Assembly: GCA_039583875.1 (NCBI GenBank)
Contig: CM077153.1
Coordinates: 69,200,482-69,264,481, forward strand
From: Platanthera guangdongensis
Lineage: Eukaryota > Streptophyta > Magnoliopsida > Asparagales > Orchidaceae
DNA length: 64,000 nucleotides
Direction: 5' to 3'
Positions 46,156 to 56,147 of this stretch are shown in pieces. How positions within the stretch are numbered: the first letter of the stretch is position 1; every line of letters begins with the position of its first letter. Made by a program: the position numbers and the translations under genes. A model generated the notes under the pieces. That model saw nothing but the letters and a program-made list of their open reading frames with translations, made no database searches and was not told the origin of the DNA.

Positions 46156-47495
46156 CAAAACAGAATTCCTGCCTTGGGGAAAACGCAACACCTGCACAAC
46201 AAAATCAAAACTGGAGCACAAGCTCCCAGTAACAAATATACAACAAAGAAAACAGCAGGAAAGAGTCATGGGGAGCACCATGTGCTTTCCCCCAACAACA
46301 GATTGCGCAAATGTATATACCACCACAACAGTAACCTGTTTTGTGGATCATTACGCCGGGTGGGTTTTTTTCCTGTGTGGGTTTGTGACTGGGTGTGGTA
46401 GGGAAGGTTACTATCATCGCAGGTGCCTGTTTTTCCCCGGTTTGAGTGTGTCAATAAATAAGACCACCTTCCTTCGGCTCTTGTGAAGTTTTTACTGTTG
46501 TGTGTTGGGTAGACTCCCGCAACCGCAGGTGCCGGATTTTGCCGGTGTTTATGCTCAGCTTGCCACTATTATGTATATATATACATACTTATATAAATGT
46601 TTTATAAAGCTTTTATCTTTATCGCACTTAGTGCAATTCCTTACTCTTGAACTTTATAAATTAATCATTTATCACCGTTTTATTGTTCATCTGTTGTGGT
46701 TTGACAACTATTACAATTTTGGTTGGTAACCATTTGACTCCCTTTGTTTTCATTTAATGTTAATCTTTATTACCACTTGTATATTTCTTAATGAGATATT
46801 CTTTTCTTTTGAATGTCTCAGGCTCAGAGCAGTAGCCGGTTGAGCGGTTAAGGGTTGGTAGATGCTGGTGTTCTGCAGTTATTGCAGTTGTTTCTTCCTC
46901 AATGTTATGAGGTAATTTTATTGTTTTATTCTTTTTAGCTCAAACATACATGCTATTGGTGGATTCGTGTTAGGTTGTTGACGTTCACCGGAGATTTTGT
47001 AGAATATTAAATTACTTGCTAGCTACTAAGTCACTTTCTAGTTGATCTATTGGTTTTACTTGCTTTCCAGAAAGGTTTTATGTAAGGAATGCATGTTAGT
47101 TATTTTAAGTATAAAAGTATCATTTTGACTATCTCATGCATAGCATTGTTTTAAACCAAAGTTATTATATTTTAACTAACGTAAAAGTTACTTTTATACT
47201 TATATTAAACCTAGAGGTATGCATATCATGAGTTGTCCTATTTGGATGTTTCTGCTAATGTAGGATGATAATTTATATAAACAAAGTATTTTTCGCAGCG
47301 TATATCTATATTTTTATCTGTACACTAGTTGATCCACCGAGTCGAGCGATACGGCCGTGAAACTTAACAAAAATATGTTTTCTTCAGAATAAACATGAGG
47401 ATTTCACAAAAAGTGTTATGTTCGGGTTCTTGCGTGAGCGTCTGTAGGTATGCCCTGTATGGCATGGCATCATGACGCATGCTTTCTCTTACTCT
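46156..47495. other. no recognised feature
   Basis: AT-rich DNA with only short, unconserved ORFs. I see no domain, tRNA, clear LTR or terminal inverted repeat. Confidence 0.4.
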
Positions 47496-48920
47496 GATAT
47501 ATTATTTAAATGCTGAGAAAATGCGGGTTGCGACGACTAACCTTCCGGATGAGCTTCAAACAGCATGCCTATGTCGTACTTCGATTCCGGATTATAAATG
47601 CAAAGACAACAGGGATACAATTGATCTACCCGTCGGGAGAACTGCATCCACATGCTTGTAGAGCATCTACCCTTACATGCCAAATCAAAGGACTTCACAT
47701 GTCCAAGAAAAATGATCGTTACCATTGACGTTCGTTTCGACGCCATGAGAGAGAATCTAGCCGGATGGAAATGACTGTAACAGCTTTGCCTCCGTAGATC
47801 TGAACTCGGCTCGTGAATCGGAGCTCCGGAACTCCAATGATGGCGGGATCTCCTTCGTTCAACTCTCATCCTCCCTTCTCCAGTCGCCCATTAGAAGTTA
47901 GCCCCAGGGGAAAATGACTTGAAAACATAACTTCCTAGGCTTTAATCTGAGCTACCACCGCGCGATATCTAGATACCGCTGCGCAGAACCTCAATCGACG
48001 GCTTGATTCGCACGCCACCGCCCACGACCTCCAATCACAGGCCGACACGTGGCCCACGACGTAACTGTCCTGCTACCGTTACGCATTAACAACCTACCAT
48101 CGTGCGGTAGATGATGAGTTGCATCAACGCCCCGCTCTCGACGAAATAACGCGACCGCCTCGCGGTATCGTTACCGCCATGTTGTAACTCACAGAGAGAT
48201 ATTCCGAATAAATCAGCTTCGCTACCACCGGCATTAACCCTGCCATCTGGCGGTAGCTCACAGAGAGCTCTATCGATAAATCGACATGCTACCGTTGTGC
48301 GGTATCAACCTACCGCCAGGCGGTAACTCACTGAATGCTACTATGATAAAATCCAGCATACTACCGCTGGCGTTAACTCTACCGCCGGGCGGTATCTCAT
48401 ACAAATCATTTCCTGCTTCCGAATAACGCGACCGCCTGGCGATTGAGTTACCTCCAGGCGGTAACTCAATCGACGATTTGATTCGCACGCCACCGCCCAC
48501 GACCTCCAATCACAGGCCGACACGTGGCCTACGCCGTAACTGTCCTGCTACCGTTACGCATTAACAACCTACCATCGCGCGGTAGACGATGTGTTGCATC
48601 AACGCCCCGCTCTCGACGAAATAACGCGACCGCCTCGCGGTATCGTTACCGCCATGTTGTACCTCACAGAGAGATATTCCGAATAAATCAGCTTCGCTAC
48701 CACCGACGTTAACCCTGCCATCAGGCGGTAGCTCACAGAGAGCTCTATCGATAAATCGACCACGCTACCGTTGTGCGGTATCAACCTACCGCCAGGCGGT
48801 AACTCACTGAACGCTACTATGATAAAATCCAGCATACTACCGCTGGCGTTAACTCTACCGTCGGGCGGTATCTCATACAAATCATTTCCTGCTTCGAGAA
48901 AATTGGTGCGTTACCCGCCG
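47496..48920 (-). repeat. diverged E-like Gypsy LTR (K) with a different palindrome array
   Basis: Parts of 47560-47880 align with the E LTR at 17030-17320, for example TACTTCGATTCCGGA and the GCCATG...TCTA.CCGGATGGAAA block. Beyond this scaffold, where E has its ACACGGCCGTGT array, K has TACCGCCAGGCGGTA copies (about 48130-48890). The end near 48910 (GGTGCGTTAC) resembles GGTGTTACA. Internal sequence is absent, so it may be a solo or truncated LTR. Confidence 0.6.
47996..48896. repeat. 475-bp tandem duplication with TACCGCC/GGCGGTA palindromes
   Basis: The block 47996-48470 is repeated at 48471-48896 with a few percent difference, both starting CGACG.TTGATTCGCACGCC. Each copy has about eight palindromic TACCGCC..GGCGGTA or related sites. 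Confidence 0.85.
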
Positions 48921-48954
<34 letters not shown>

Positions 48955-48959
48955 TGGAG
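48921..48959. repeat. 39-bp poly-C tract
   Basis: An uninterrupted run of 39 cytosines follows CCGCCG. Such runs are unstable and often mis-sized in assemblies. Confidence 0.9.
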
Positions 48960-49035
48960 CGACGGAACGTAGACCAAGACAGTGTCGCAGCACAGAGGCG
49001 TTCCCATTCTCACAACCACCCAGAGAATCATCCTC

Positions 49036-49185
49036 CGGTTGTCGCTTAATTTTCTAACGCACATTGAGCACGTGCGAGACCCACCATGCGGATCCCATAC
49101 ACTGGCGAGACCCACGCAAAGCGTCGTCCTTCAGTTCTCGCTTAATTTTCTAACGCGCATCGAGCACGGGAGAGACCCACCAAGA
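49036..49185. repeat. short imperfect tandem duplication
   Basis: CGCTTAATTTTCTAACGC followed by CA..GAGCACG and GAGACCCACCA occurs at about 49042 and again at about 49138, a unit of about 96 bp. No gene is associated. Confidence 0.7.
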
Positions 49186-49943
49186 GGAGCATGTGTACAC
49201 CCATTTATGGTGAATTATGAGAATTTATGTTGACTTATATAAGATACTAGAATCTTCGCACGAGTTTCGTCCGTGCTCGATGCTCTTGGGCGGGCTATGA
49301 CCACATTTAGGTGGGCTCCACCCACATAAAGCCTGTGTACGCTCGTGTTCACTACTCTCGAGTGAGACCGTGCCTGGTCTCGACAGTTGCCCGACCCCAC
49401 ATCGCTACTGCCACTTGCGGAAGCCGGAACACAATGACTAAGTGAAGCGACATCCATGATACAATGTTCTATACACACGCACTCCAGAGCTAGGCTGAGA
49501 ATAACTTCTTGAAATATTTCTTACAAATTTTAAGAAAGCTTTAACTTCGTTAATTTGTTAGGCTCTGTTTTTTGGAGAGTGGCGTTTTGGAGCATTGGGA
49601 ATAAGAGTCGTGGATTTGGAGCGGTGGGATTGGAGGGAGGGTGTCACAATGTCATTGAATGCCAAAAATAACATTTTAGAGCATTGTGAATAAAGAATGG
49701 AGGTTTACCAAATGAATATTTTGAGCGGCGATGTTCTCTCCAACAAAAATAGAGAAAAAACTCCGGAACAAACTAAACCTTAAACAAGTTAAGAGCACAT
49801 ATTGATGAGAAAAAAACAAAAATCCTTTGAAGAACATAAACTGTCTTTATCTATCCATTAAGTGGAATACAAATTACAAACCATAAACTATGCATAAACT
49901 TTTGACTATAGTGGCAATGAGATCCATGCTTTTAAACTTGGTA
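49186..49943. other. intergenic, 3' of the PPR gene
   Basis: No gene is seen. It includes the 3' flank of the PPR gene (minus strand), with AT-rich sequence near 49800-49940 that could hold the polyadenylation region. Confidence 0.4.
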
Positions 49944-52016
49944 TCACCAGTAGTCTCCACAGGAGCAAGAACCTCCTCTAAAATAATGGAAAACATTCCT
50001 ATCTCTTAATATTATCTCTCTTTCATAAACCTTAGAGACATGCTTAGCAAATGTGTGGCAATCTTCACACACCCTTATGTTCTTCACCACTCTAATGGTG
50101 TCCTCCCCACACACATAAATAAGCGCAAATGCAATAGCAAGCTTTTCACAGTGATGAGTCACCACATTCTCCTTCTCCTCGTTCTCTATATCAAACAACA
50201 CTGCCCTTGTGTTTTCTTCATAGCCTTCAATCCTTATCCTCACACAAATTTCATTCAACTTTTCAAAAATTTTTGGTGTTTCAGGATGGGATTGGTCTCC
50301 GACAAAGAATTCATGTATCTTTCCACAAACCTCAATCATACTCCGACTAGGTTCCTTTTTAAGACCTTTGGATTTCATTAAGATTCTAACCTCCCTAGCC
50401 CTATTCCACATCCCTTTCACTGCATAAATGTTCGATAAAATAACATAAATTCCGCCATCATTGGGTTTGAGCCCACTGAGCCTCTCAACTGTCATTTCTG
50501 CAATCTTTAAATCTCCATGAATCCAAGAAGCGCCAAGAAGAGTTACCCATAGATCAGGATATATCGCCCCAGGAATGGACTGGACAAGAGCCTCTGCTTC
50601 TTGTAGAAGGCCTGCCCGTCCCAATGCATCAAGCATACAACCATAGTGCTCAATCTGTGGTTCAATTCCATAAATTGACCTCATTGAATAGAAGTACTGC
50701 TTCGCTAAATCCACCAGTCCTCCATGACTACAAGCACACAAGACCCCCACGAAAGTAACCCTGTTAGGTCTAACTCCATCTTCCTCCATCATATTGAAGA
50801 GGTCCAAAGCCTTCCATACCTGCCCATTCACAGCTAACCCGCCAATAATTGCTGACCATGAAAAGACATCATTATGAGGCAATGCAGAGAATATCTTGAA
50901 TGCTTTGTCTATGCATCCACACTTAGAGTACATGTCAATTAATGCAGTCCTCATGACTGAATCGATCTCCATCTTGTTTCTTTCGATGTACAAATGAATC
51001 TTCCTGCCCATATGAAGGGCACCAAGCTGGGAACAAGATGACAGCAGACTAACAGTGGCAGCGTAGTTAGGCCATGCTCCTGCAGTCTTCATCTCTTCAA
51101 ACAAATTCAACGCATTAGTGGGTTGTTCCCCTTGAGCATAAGCGCTAATCATCGTACTCCAAGTTACGACATTTTTCACAGGCATTTCCTCGAAGATCTT
51201 CCTAGCCATATTCAATTGCCCACACTTTGCATAACCGGCAATAAGTGTATTCCAAGTCTCCACATTCCGCTCTGGCATCCCATTGAAGAGCTTCCTCGCA
51301 GATTCGACATATCCAAACTTTACATAGCCATTAATCATTGCATTCCAAGAGACAATACCTCTCTCCGGCATTCTATCAAACAAGTTCCGTGCAGGCTCCA
51401 GAAGTCCACAGTTTATGCAGCCAGAAAGCATGGAATTCCAAGATACAACATCCCTCGCATGGCTAGTATTAAATAACTTCTGACCAAGCTCTAACAGGAC
51501 GCAAGCACAGTACATTCTGATCAGCCCATTTAGTGAGAAAACGTCACTGCCAGTGCCAGATTTCAGAATGAAGCCATGGATCTGCTCACCTTGCTTTAAG
51601 GCAGAGAGGCGAGTGCAGGCCTTGAGGACAAACGGGTAGGTATGGAAATTTGGCACAATGCCGGTGGCGAGCATGTTACGGAGGAGATTGAGCGCTGCAA
51701 TGGGGTTAGGGGAACATGCATGGCCACGGATGAGGGTGTTCCATGAGAAAACATTTGGGTGCCGGATGACGTTGAACAATTTGCGGGCGTATGGTAGATT
51801 CCCAAGAGGGGAACTTGAGCAGAACTCAATAAGCTTGCTGACGATAAAAGGATCACCGGCAAGGTGGTGGCGAACGATTTGGGCATGAATTTGGAGGAAA
51901 TGGCCGAAAGAAGCGCATGATTGGAGAATAGAGAGACGCGCAACGTGGCTTGGGGATGGTGGAGTGGATTGTTTTGAGTAACATACATGATGGGTCATTC
52001 CATTTTTTGATCGCAA
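49944..52016 (-). CDS. DYW-class pentatricopeptide repeat protein (intact)
   Basis: This 690-residue single-exon PPR protein starts MRSKNGMTHHVCYSK. PPR repeats of the PLS type run from about residue 45 to 520 (for example DVVSWNSMLSGCINCGLLEP, NVETWNTLIAGYAKCG, DVFSWSAIIGGLAVNG), followed by E/E+ motifs and a DYW deaminase domain. The zinc site HxE is present as HCE at 622-624, CEDCH is at 650-654, and the C-terminus is CSCGDYW. DYW-PPR proteins bind RNA in chloroplasts or mitochondria and usually carry out C-to-U editing; target and compartment are not predictable here. Its first 354 codons lie in a unit duplicated just upstream, so its own 5' flank is only about 98 bp of non-duplicated-copy DNA. 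Confidence 0.95.
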   Translation of the reverse strand: MRSKNGMTHHVCYSKQSTPPSPSHVARLSILQSCASFGHFLQIHAQIVRHHLAGDPFIVSKLIEFCSSSPLGNLPYARKLFNVIRHPNVFSWNTLIRGHACSPNPIAALNLLRNMLATGIVPNFHTYPFVLKACTRLSALKQGEQIHGFILKSGTGSDVFSLNGLIRMYCACVLLELGQKLFNTSHARDVVSWNSMLSGCINCGLLEPARNLFDRMPERGIVSWNAMINGYVKFGYVESARKLFNGMPERNVETWNTLIAGYAKCGQLNMARKIFEEMPVKNVVTWSTMISAYAQGEQPTNALNLFEEMKTAGAWPNYAATVSLLSSCSQLGALHMGRKIHLYIERNKMEIDSVMRTALIDMYSKCGCIDKAFKIFSALPHNDVFSWSAIIGGLAVNGQVWKALDLFNMMEEDGVRPNRVTFVGVLCACSHGGLVDLAKQYFYSMRSIYGIEPQIEHYGCMLDALGRAGLLQEAEALVQSIPGAIYPDLWVTLLGASWIHGDLKIAEMTVERLSGLKPNDGGIYVILSNIYAVKGMWNRAREVRILMKSKGLKKEPSRSMIEVCGKIHEFFVGDQSHPETPKIFEKLNEICVRIRIEGYEENTRAVLFDIENEEKENVVTHHCEKLAIAFALIYVCGEDTIRVVKNIRVCEDCHTFAKHVSKVYEREIILRDRNVFHYFRGGSCSCGDYW

Positions 52017-53275
52017 AGAGAAAGAAAAGCAAACATAATAACAATAAAATCACTTGGGGAAGACATTCGTCCAGTATCAGCCTTCAATAATTGAAGAGCA
52101 TCTCTAACCTGTAATGACTGAATCGATCTCCATCTTGTTTCTTTCGATGTACAAATGAATCTTCCTGCCCATATGAAGGGCACCAAGCTGGGAACAAGAT
52201 GACAGCAGACTAACAGTGGCAGCGTAGTTAGGCCATGCTCCTGCAGTCTTCATCTCTTCAAACAAATTCAACGCATTAGTGGGTTGTTCCCCTTGAGCAT
52301 AAGCGCTAATCATCGTACTCCAAGTTACGACATTTTTCACAGGCATTTCCTCGAAGAGCTTCCAAGCCATATTCAATTGCCCACACTTTGCATAACCGGC
52401 AATAAGTGTATTCCAAGTCTCCACATTCCGCTCTGGCATCCCATTGAAGAGCTTCCTCGCAGATTCGACATATCCAAACTTTACATAGCCATTAATCATT
52501 GCATTCCAAGAGACAATACCTCTCTCCGGCATTCTATCAAACAAGTTCCGTGCAGGCTCCAGAAGTCCACAGTTTATGCACCCAGAAAGCATGGAATTCC
52601 AAGATACAACATCCCTCGCATGGCTAGTATGAAATAACTTCTGACCAAGCTCTAACAGGCCGCAAGCACAGTACATTCTGATCAGCCCATTTAGTGAGAA
52701 AACGTCACTGTCAGTGCCAGATTTCAGAATGAAGCCATGGATCTGCTCACCTTGCTTTAAGGCAGAGAGGCGAGTGCAGGCCTTGAGGACAAACGGGTAG
52801 GTATGGAAATTTGGCACAATGCCGGTGGCGAGCATGTTACGGAGGAGATTGAGCGCTGCAATGGGGTTAGGGGAACATGCATGGCCACGGATGAGGGTGT
52901 TCCATGAGAAAACATTTGGGTGCCGGATGACGTTGAACAATTTGCGGGCGTATGGTAGATTCCCAAGAGGGGAACTTGAGCAGAACTCAATAAGCTTGCT
53001 GACGATAAAAGGATCACCGGCAAGGTGGTGGCGAACGATTTGGGCATGAATTTGGAGGAAATGGCCGAAAGAAGCGCATGATTGGAGAATAGAGAGACGC
53101 GCAACGTGGCTTGGGGATGGTGGAGTGGATTGTTTTGAGTAACATACATGATGGGTCATTCCATTTTTTGATCGCAAAGAGAAAGAAAAGCAAACATAAT
53201 AACAATAAAATCACTTGGGGAAGACATTCGTCCAGTATCAGCCTTCAATAATTGAAGAGCATCTCTAACCTGTAA
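50954..53275. repeat. 1161-bp tandem duplication of the PPR 5' half
   Basis: Unit 1 is 50954-52114 and unit 2 is 52115-53275. I count about six single-base differences, so it is very recent (about 0.5 percent). The junction shows one base of microhomology. The right end of unit 2 is exactly the TAA target duplication of the adjacent MITE. Confidence 0.95.
52104..53177 (-). pseudogene. truncated 5' duplicate of the PPR gene
   Basis: This 357-codon copy of the PPR N-terminal half has the same MRSKNGMTHHVCYSK start and reads through residue 354 (KMEIDSV), then adds ITG and stops at the duplication junction. It lacks the last repeats, E motifs and DYW domain, so it cannot edit RNA. It lies 87 bp upstream of the intact gene on the same strand, between that gene and the ancestral 5' flank (beyond 53177). 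Replacements against the intact copy include Gly/Asp, Val/Gly, Asn/His and Arg-Lys-Ile/Trp-Lys-Leu. Confidence 0.93.
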
Positions 53276-53700
53276 GAGCAGCTCCAACCGGCCTGCATTT
53301 CTCCAGAAATGCAGGCCGGAGCTCTCCAATGCTTCGGCATTGGAGGCTCTATTTTTAGAGGAGGCGGCATTTCCTCTCTCTTCTCCTCTAAATTTAGAGG
53401 AGGGGGAGAGGAAATGCCGGCTCCTCCATTTTTTTTTTGTATTATTTTTTGTATTTTTTTTATTTTAATTATTTATTTATTATATTTAAGAAACCTAAAA
53501 ATCTAAAATATATTTTATATAAACCTAAAATATCTAAAATATATTTTATATAAACCTAAAATACCTAAAATAAACAAAAATACATCATGTTCTCTAAATA
53601 TAGAGAACATGGTTGGAGTTGCTCTAACCATGTTCTCTATATTTAGAGAACATGGTACAATGGGGATCTCTAAATATAGAGATCCCCATTGGAGATGCTC
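53276..53700. mobile_element. Tourist/Harbinger-like MITE
   Basis: The 425-bp element has terminal inverted repeats GAGCAGCTCCAA and (reverse) GAGCATCTCCAA, flanked by TAA at 53273-53275 and 53701-53703. The inside is AT-rich, with large hairpins around ATGTTCTCTAAATATAGAGA (53588-53660) and a second TIR-like string TTGGAGTTGCTCTAA at 53612-53626, so it may be compound. There is no coding capacity. It lies at the breakpoint of the PPR duplication. Confidence 0.8.
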
Positions 53701-53703
53701 TAA

Positions 53704-54961
53704 CAGGGTCATTCCGTTCATATATATGATAGTGTTTTTATGGAGTCCAGGGTTTGGAAAAGCGTCCGGGATATCTAAGATATCATTTTACAATGAAATA
53801 ATATCAGAGATATCACTGGACATCTGAGATGTCATTTCCCTAAATAAAATGACATGAGACGTCCTGCTCCTAAAAAAACTGTCTGTGCCGTAATTTATCG
53901 GTGAGTCCGACTCATATTTTAGCTGTGTGCTTTTAAATAGCCAAATGAGACCCACTTTGCCTTTTCCGCCTCTTCGCAAAATTTTTGAATCGCGATCTTC
54001 CGCCTCTTCTGCTCCCGGCGATATTCCTTCTCTTCTTCTCTCGGCGCCCACTTTGTCCCCCGGCAGGATTTCTTCTCCAGGTGCACTCTTTTTCCGTCGG
54101 CGCTGTAGCTATCTTCTCCCGGCGCACTCTTATTCCGTCGGCGCTTCTCTATCTCCCGCCGCGGCGGCTATCGCTTTTCCCCTACCTCCTGAGCCCGGTG
54201 CAGAATCTTTTGGTAGCAACGCTTAAACTCGCGGCGACAACTGTTAGAGGACGGCTAACCAGAGGATCTTCTTCTTCCTCTGCATGTGTTTGTGAGTTTC
54301 TTCTTCTCCCGGCGCCCACTTCGTCCCCCGGCATTTGCTTGTTTGGATGCTGAAACCCTATTTTTTTGGATGCAGTAAATAAAAACTCCAGCCGGAAACC
54401 CTACCCTACTGGCTGGAAATTGATTTTGTTTATCCCACTTTGTCCAGGCTTTAGGCAACTTCATTCTCATTGTGATTCTTGTAAAATTATTCTGAGCATA
54501 ATCTTAACTTGCAGGGTTCAACAGATTATGAGATTCATATAGTAGATTCTTGATTTGGTGTTGGTGCTAAAGCATTTTTCCCTGGTATGTTGTTATTCAA
54601 ATCATCATTTTTGAGATAAAGAGTCTTAATTTCATAAGTATTTTGCTGTTTGAATGTTTATGCAGATGGTTGGTGGTTGTGACGATTTTTATTTCATAAG
54701 TTTTTTGAGTCTTTATTTTTTAAGTATTTTGTGGGCAGCTCCATTGCTTTGAAATGAGAGTTCTGTGCTCTTGCAGTTGCAAGGAGTACTGCACTCAGCA
54801 AGGAGTTTTTATTGGAATTTTATGAATTCTTATTTTATTTTATTCCTCCTAAATTGTACAAATATTGTTTACTTTAATTTTTGCAAATTTCTGCTACCTA
54901 CATTATTTTTATAGGGTTTAGGGTGAGTGTATTTATTAATAATTGGTTCAAAAAATTATAG
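53704..54961. other. no supported gene; CT-rich tandem-like motifs
   Basis: Between 53985 and 54340 a TTCTC.CGGCGC.CACT..TCCCCCGGCA motif is repeated imperfectly about four times. It may be a 5' leader or promoter of the degenerate ORF that begins at 54962. No domain is recognised in the overlapping ORFs on either strand. Confidence 0.4.
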
Positions 54962-55525
54962 ATGGCAAGACAATCAATCGCTACATATTTAAACAGTCGA
55001 TGTGTCATATCAACCTTCAAGAAGCATGTTGAGCCCCTCTTGGGTGTTTTGTCGGAGGAGTCAAACAATCAATTAATGGATGTTGGCCTCCTATAATTTT
55101 TTTCGCTCCCGGATCTTCCTCAGAATATCTCATTATTATATAGGCTTATCTGACTGTACAGGCTAGACAAGCATGCATTTTCGCTTGGCAAATATTATGT
55201 GAAATTGACGGTTAATGAAGTTGCAATAATTTTGGGTCTGCCGAATAGAGGAGAAGAGTTCACTTTCAAGAGAGTACCTTATTCTGATGAGAATCACAAA
55301 CACCTATTGAATGAGATGAACGTATTGGCTCTTGAAGAGCGTACCCTTGCGGTGGAGGCATGATGGGTGAAGGTTCTTGCAAAGTACATACTTTGCAGGT
55401 TCTTATTTCCCTTGAAGTCGCTAAGAATTCCTCAGTGCCTCCGGGATTTTGACTGTCTTTGTTCTCAAATATATGGAGGCAATGACAAGTGCAAAGAGGA
55501 TAAACTGAAAGCATTGGCAAAGTAA
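54962..55525 (+). pseudogene. degenerate plant-mobile-domain/DUF1985-like ORF
   Basis: One frame of 188 codons starting MARQSIATYLNSRCV has three internal stops (TAA, TGA, TGA). It contains LPQNISLLYRLI, KHAFSLGKYYVKLTVNEVAI and ILGLPNRGEEF, a pattern found in plant transposon-associated mobile-domain and DUF1985-type proteins next to MULE or Ulp1-like genes. It faces the FAR1-like pseudogene. The family assignment rests on pattern only. Confidence 0.5.
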
Positions 55526-56147
55526 GATCAGTAGATTTAAAGCAGAGTTGGCAAATGAAATATTACAAAACTTCGCCGACAAGCAGAAGCATGGGAGACT
55601 TAATATGACTGTATCCGAGCAAGAACTTTAAATTTCTATGATCTGAGTGCAGTACATTTGTGGATATTATTTTTTGTGAACCATAATGTTCTTGATAATA
55701 TTTATAGCCTCTTAGGATGTGGCATGGATTAAATCAATGATCCTAGGCAACAACTTTCTCCACCTTATGAATTTAGTGACAGCACAAACAAGGTGTCCAT
55801 TGAGGTTGTTACATCAATCTCAAATCAAACATATGAAAACAATTTATTCACCTCATCCCTTACATCAAAATATGTCAATCATGCATAAGTACATCTGAAA
55901 CATCACAAAACTGATCGTGCATCGACATTGATAAATCACCATTTACATCAAAATTTGTGAGCTCTATCATTGAGTTTGATTGTTATTCGAAGTTGAAACT
56001 CTCAATGAAGTTGAACTCCTTTGGAGTACCGTGCACCTTTATCTTTTCCTTAGAAATCACTTTTTCCCTGCATAAAGTAAATTGAAAATAAATTCGAAGT
56101 ACAAAATGATGTCAAGATAAAGTTAATACTAATAATAATAAGTTAGA
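55526..56147. other. no recognised feature
   Basis: AT-rich spacer between the two convergent pseudogenes, with no ORF of note and no repeat that I can name. Confidence 0.35.

Noticed and set aside
50040..53149. ORFs on the plus strand and alternative minus frames within the PPR gene and its duplicate.
   Set aside because: They are antisense or shifted-frame shadows of the PPR coding sequence, repeated at the 1161-bp offset.
53927..54353. Overlapping Ser/Pro/Leu-rich ORFs.
   Set aside because: They derive from an imperfect CT- and CGGCGC-rich repeat and are open on both strands; no domain is recognisable.
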